Shown piece by piece: positions 61,118 to 63,711 of a stretch of DNA of 63,711 bases. The position numbers and the translations under genes were made by a program. Each line of letters begins with the position of its first letter. Within the stretch, counting starts at the first letter, position 1. The notes under the pieces were generated by a model. It saw only the letters and a program-made list of their open reading frames with translations. It had not been told where the DNA came from and did no database searches. The stretch is from Porphyromonadaceae bacterium UBA7203 (GTDB lineage Bacteria; Bacteroidota; Bacteroidia; Bacteroidales; Muribaculaceae): the NCBI GenBank assembly GCA_002490725.1, contig DKUN01000025.1:1-63711 (forward strand), read 5' to 3'.

Positions 61118-62251
61118 TTATATTGATTTGCGGAACGAACGGCGGCGTTTGTGCTGTTCTGTTTCGAAGTATTCCCATTGTTTCTGCACATTGCTGTTCG
61201 TTTCAAGCTCCGGATTGCTTTCAGCCAGCTTAAATCCGAGAGCATTATAGCGCGGAATCATGTACTCGAACAGCAGTGCGTTCACGCCCTTGTTCTGATA
61301 CTCCGGCTTGATAGCAACCAGCAGCAAGTCTACAATGTCGGTTCCTTTGCCGCGCAGAGCCTTCAGTATAGGCAGCCATCCTGTCGGAAAGAGCTTGCCG
61401 CCCGATTTCTGCAGGGCGCGGCTCATCGACGGCATGCTGATGCCGATGCCAATCAGATTGTCATCCTTGTCAACTATCACACACACGCTGTCGAGGCTGA
61501 TTATGTCAAGATACATCTTTATGTAATGGTCAATCTGGCGGGCCGTCAGCGGCGAGTAGCCATATAATTGGTCATACGCCTCGTTGATTACCTCGAACAG
61601 TTTGAGACCATATTGTTCCTTGAGTTTTTTGCGCGACGTAAGTTTGGCGGTTTTAAGCCCGAAGCGCTGCCTGACAATCTCGCAGACTCGCTTCATCTTT
61701 TCAGGCACCTCCTTCGGTACCTTCATCTGAAACTCAATCCAGTCCGCATCCTTGACGTAGCCAAGGCGCTCCATGTGTTTCGGATAATACTCATAATTAT
61801 ATATGGTTGCCATGGTGCCCAGGCGGTCAAAACCCTCTATGAGCATTCCCTCATAGTCCATGTCGGTGAATCCGAGCGGGCCTACGATTGAGTCCATGCC
61901 TTTGGCGCGCGCCCATGCCTCGACGGTTGCAAACAGTGCGTCGACCGTCTCCTCGTCGTCAATGAAGTCAACAAAACCGAATCGTGCGTCGTGTCGTCCC
62001 GTGCGCTCGTTTACTGTCTTGTTGATAATGCCGCATATTCGGCCAACAGGCTTTCCGTCGCGGTAAGCCATCCAGCACGCGCTTTCGCAAAAGTCAAACG
62101 CCGGATTGCCCTCGGGGCGCAGCGTGTTGACGTCGTCGGTCATCAACGGCGGCACGTAGCAGTCGTTGCCTTTATATAAATCGTTGGCAAATTCTACGAA
62201 TTTCTTCAGTTCTCGTTTGGTGAGAGCTATCTGTTTTATCTCTACAGACAT
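61118..62251 (-). CDS. GNAT-like N-acetyltransferase (YghO-type)
   Basis: A 377-residue protein of the two-domain GNAT-like type similar to E. coli YghO. Features: FANDLYKGNDCYVPPLM, ACWMAYRDGKPVGRICGIIN (the acetyl-CoA fold start), GPLGFTDMDYEGMLIEGFD, and in the second half VIVDKDDNLIGIGISMPS. The basic C terminus (QHKRRRSFRKSI) is polar. Substrate unknown. It follows the pseudokinase gene by 12 bp on the same strand. Confidence 0.82.
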   Translation of the reverse strand: MSVEIKQIALTKRELKKFVEFANDLYKGNDCYVPPLMTDDVNTLRPEGNPAFDFCESACWMAYRDGKPVGRICGIINKTVNERTGRHDARFGFVDFIDDEETVDALFATVEAWARAKGMDSIVGPLGFTDMDYEGMLIEGFDRLGTMATIYNYEYYPKHMERLGYVKDADWIEFQMKVPKEVPEKMKRVCEIVRQRFGLKTAKLTSRKKLKEQYGLKLFEVINEAYDQLYGYSPLTARQIDHYIKMYLDIISLDSVCVIVDKDDNLIGIGISMPSMSRALQKSGGKLFPTGWLPILKALRGKGTDIVDLLLVAIKPEYQNKGVNALLFEYMIPRYNALGFKLAESNPELETNSNVQKQWEYFETEQHKRRRSFRKSI

Positions 62252-62263
62252 TGCTTCTTTCTC

Positions 62264-63016
62264 TTATGGTCTAAAAATGATTATGAGGCTTAAAATTGCA
62301 ACCATCACGGTCAGGAATCCTATAACGCCGATATAGAGCCGCCTGTCCGAGCTTCCGCTGATGGCCAGCTGGAGTTGCTGGACCGACGAGTACGGACTGT
62401 TGCCTGTGCACTTATCGGCAATCGCCCGCAAACGTTGCTGCTCTGCGGCAGCCATGCCGTTGCATGCGTCAAGCGCTGCCGTCAGCACGTGGCCGAACGC
62501 CCTGATGTCGTCGGTCACGTCGGTCGGTGCAAGCGCTTGTTTCTGGTCAAAGCCGACGTCAATCACCTTAAGGTTAAATATCTTCTCGGTGAATATAACC
62601 GTTTCGCGGCGAATAGGGTAGTGGACTATGTGATTCGTCTGCAAATAATCGATTGCGCCGACCAGGTCGTGGGCTATCTTCCGCACGATTTCAGGCGTAA
62701 CCTCGTTTTTCGCTATCAGCTTAGCCAGCGAATCGCCGTAAACGTCGTCGGTGATGATGCAGAGTCCGAGTTCCGGCACTTCCTCCAGGTCATTTATCAT
62801 GATTATGTGAGAGTGGGCCAGGTTATACCTCACCTCAAACTCGCGCTCGAGCATGTCGCGAAACGCTTTCTTGTCCCTATACTCCGGCTTGAGCGTCTTC
62901 AACATCACCCACTTGCCGAACTTTTTCGCCGTGTAGACGTCATAGAACTCCTCGTCCCATTCAGGCAGGTGTTCTATCTCGGTCCATTTCTCGGTCGGTT
63001 CAATATGGTGTTGCAT
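62264..63016 (-). CDS. Membrane-anchored protein kinase-like protein (pseudokinase)
   Basis: A 250-residue protein kinase fold with a C-terminal membrane helix (about 227-247). K40 in WVMLK fits the VAIK lysine and the αC segment LEREFEVRYNL has a candidate glutamate. The catalytic loop reads HYPIRRET (132-139): the HRD Asp is Pro and the metal-binding Asn is Thr. The DFG motif is DVG (153-155), and no glycine loop is seen. So it can hardly phosphorylate by the usual chemistry. It overlaps the Lrp gene by 17 bp. Confidence 0.82.
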   Translation of the reverse strand: MQHHIEPTEKWTEIEHLPEWDEEFYDVYTAKKFGKWVMLKTLKPEYRDKKAFRDMLEREFEVRYNLAHSHIIMINDLEEVPELGLCIITDDVYGDSLAKLIAKNEVTPEIVRKIAHDLVGAIDYLQTNHIVHYPIRRETVIFTEKIFNLKVIDVGFDQKQALAPTDVTDDIRAFGHVLTAALDACNGMAAAEQQRLRAIADKCTGNSPYSSVQQLQLAISGSSDRRLYIGVIGFLTVMVAILSLIIIFRP

Positions 63017-63482
63017 CGGTCGGTGCGTTTAAAATAGGAATCTCCCTGTCTATGGAATGGTCCAGCGATATCAGCGTCTCGGTGCCCGTTACACCGGGAA
63101 TCATCTGGATGCGATCGTTGAGCAGGCGCATCAGGTGCTCGTTATCGCGCGCGTATACCTTAATCAGCATCGTGTACGGGCCGGTGGTGTAATGACACTC
63201 TACTATTTCGGGGATGTTCATCAGGTGAGGCACCGCATCGCGATACATGGCGCCCCTCTCCAGGTTCACTCCTATATACGTGCACGTAGAAAATCCCAGA
63301 AAACGCGGATTGACCTTGTAGCCAGAACCGGTAATCACGCCCAAATCTATCAGGCGCTGCAGGCGCTGGTGTATCGCCGCGCGCGAAACTCCGCATTCAG
63401 CCGCAACATCTTTCGACGGTATCTTGGCGTTGCGAATAACGATGTGTAGAATCTTTTTGTCAAGGTTGTCAAGTAAATCCAT
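63000..63482 (-). CDS. Lrp/AsnC family transcriptional regulator
   Basis: A 160-residue regulator. The N-terminal HTH (residues 5-55) contains LDKKILHIVIRNAKIPSKDV and GVSRAAIHQRLQRL. The C-terminal RAM domain (about 65-150), which binds amino acids and forms octamers, contains YTTGPYTMLIKVYARDNEHL. Effector unknown. It overlaps the pseudokinase start by 17 bp, and a promoter lies 23 bp upstream. Confidence 0.92.
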   Translation of the reverse strand: MDLLDNLDKKILHIVIRNAKIPSKDVAAECGVSRAAIHQRLQRLIDLGVITGSGYKVNPRFLGFSTCTYIGVNLERGAMYRDAVPHLMNIPEIVECHYTTGPYTMLIKVYARDNEHLMRLLNDRIQMIPGVTGTETLISLDHSIDREIPILNAPTDATPY

Positions 63483-63504
63483 ATAAATATCTTAATTTTG
63501 ATTG

Positions 63505-63535
63505 CAAAAGTACGCAAAAATCGTGAAGTAGCCAA
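63505..63535 (-). promoter_or_regulatory. Promoter for the Lrp gene
   Basis: Minus strand: TTG (63535-63533), 20 nt, TACTTTTG (63512-63505). Confidence 0.68.
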
Positions 63536-63677
63536 CATTTTGTCAAAAATTGCACACTTTCGCCCCGGTTGTTCATGTCTCAAAAAAATACGCAAAAAAT
63601 TTATACCTGTTAGATTGCAGAAAATCAGGCAAATGATAAATTTTCGCAATTTTTTTTGAAAAAAAGTTGCAGAAATA

Positions 63678-63709
63678 TTTGCACAGTTCAAAAAAACTTC
63701 CGAACTTTG
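63678..63709 (+). promoter_or_regulatory. Promoter pointing out of the window
   Basis: Plus strand: TTTG (63678-63681), 20 nt, GAACTTTG (63702-63709). It should drive a gene to the right of the window, divergent from Lrp. Confidence 0.5.
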
Positions 63710-63711
63710 CA

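Noticed and set aside
63350..63691. Minus-strand reading frame of 113 residues beyond the Lrp gene
   Set aside because: It overlaps most of the Lrp helix-turn-helix in another frame and runs across its promoter; composition is not protein-like.
1..63711. Prophage, insertion sequence, CRISPR array or rRNA operon
   Set aside because: No transposase, integrase, capsid, repeat-spacer array or rRNA sequence was seen; the muramidase domain at 41324 stands alone.

Overview
The window looks like a chromosomal segment of a Bacteroidales bacterium, most probably a member of the Muribaculaceae (S24-7) or a near relative. The signs are fairly GC-rich coding DNA, repeated Bacteroidetes-type promoters (TTG or TTTG, about 20 nt, then TAnnTTTG), little sign of Shine-Dalgarno sequences, T9SS-type C-terminal domains, an Mfa-type fimbrial operon, a BlaI/M56-TonB pair, DUF4286 beside ruvC, DUF4294, an NfnAB pair and CCDC81-like HU/SPOR proteins. 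The genus is inference. I see no insertion sequence, prophage, CRISPR array or rRNA gene. One tRNA (Pro, CGG) lies at the left edge.

Layout, left to right. 1-1.6 kb (-): ECF sigma factor, DUF4286 protein and ruvC, joined by ATGA overlaps, followed by tRNA-Pro. 1.8-8.5 kb: a small outer-membrane barrel protein (+); then a minus-strand operon of an HU/SPOR protein, a gliding-type C-terminal-domain protein, a U32 protein and a HAD phosphatase; then a large secreted protein with a T9SS-like tail. 8.9-13.9 kb: (+) OmpA lipoprotein and polyprenyl synthase, (-) an unknown secreted protein, (+) a two-gene chromate-transporter pair and folC. The unknown protein and the chromate pair diverge from a perfect 12-bp palindrome made of two promoter boxes. 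13.9-21.2 kb (-): EamA transporter, dGTPase, TPM/zinc-ribbon protein, NlpC/P60 lipoprotein, second U32 protein, serine dehydratase. 21.3-27.9 kb (-): ffh, folD, capA-like, nfnA, nfnB, aldose epimerase. 28.0-30.3 kb (-): BlaI repressor and M56-TonB sensor with two visible operators. 30.5-32.0 kb (-): SpoU methyltransferase and EF-P.

32.1-41.3 kb (+): Crp-like regulator, purT, a small cysteine-free thioredoxin-like protein, nadB, DUF4294, MATE transporter, Ig-like lipoprotein, iron alcohol dehydrogenase. 41.3-43.5 kb (-): PepD dipeptidase and a secreted N-acetylmuramidase-like protein. 43.7-49.3 kb (+): a tightly overlapping block of OmpH-like protein, polyprenol-phosphate mannose synthase, dihydroorotase, Ddl, TilS and cytidine deaminase, ending tail to tail with nfo (-).

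50.2-58.9 kb (-) is the main accessory region: a six-gene Mfa-type fimbrial operon (DUF3575, DUF3868/OmpA, Mfa1 major subunit, Mfa2 anchor, a second fimbrillin, a 1030-residue tip-like lipoprotein with an EF-hand). A divergent gene (59.2-60.7 kb, +) encodes a predicted membrane-tethered regulator with outside TPRs and a cytoplasmic LuxR-like HTH. Tandem 9-bp repeats in the shared intergenic region overlap the operon's -33 box, and a strong hairpin separates major subunit from anchor. This regulator-repeat-fimbria module is the best candidate for a little-described system here. A 385-bp convergent gap (60.7-61.1 kb) holds a terminator, an orphan promoter and degenerate repeats. The right edge (-) has an Lrp-family regulator, a membrane-anchored pseudokinase and a GNAT-like protein, with a promoter pointing out of the window.
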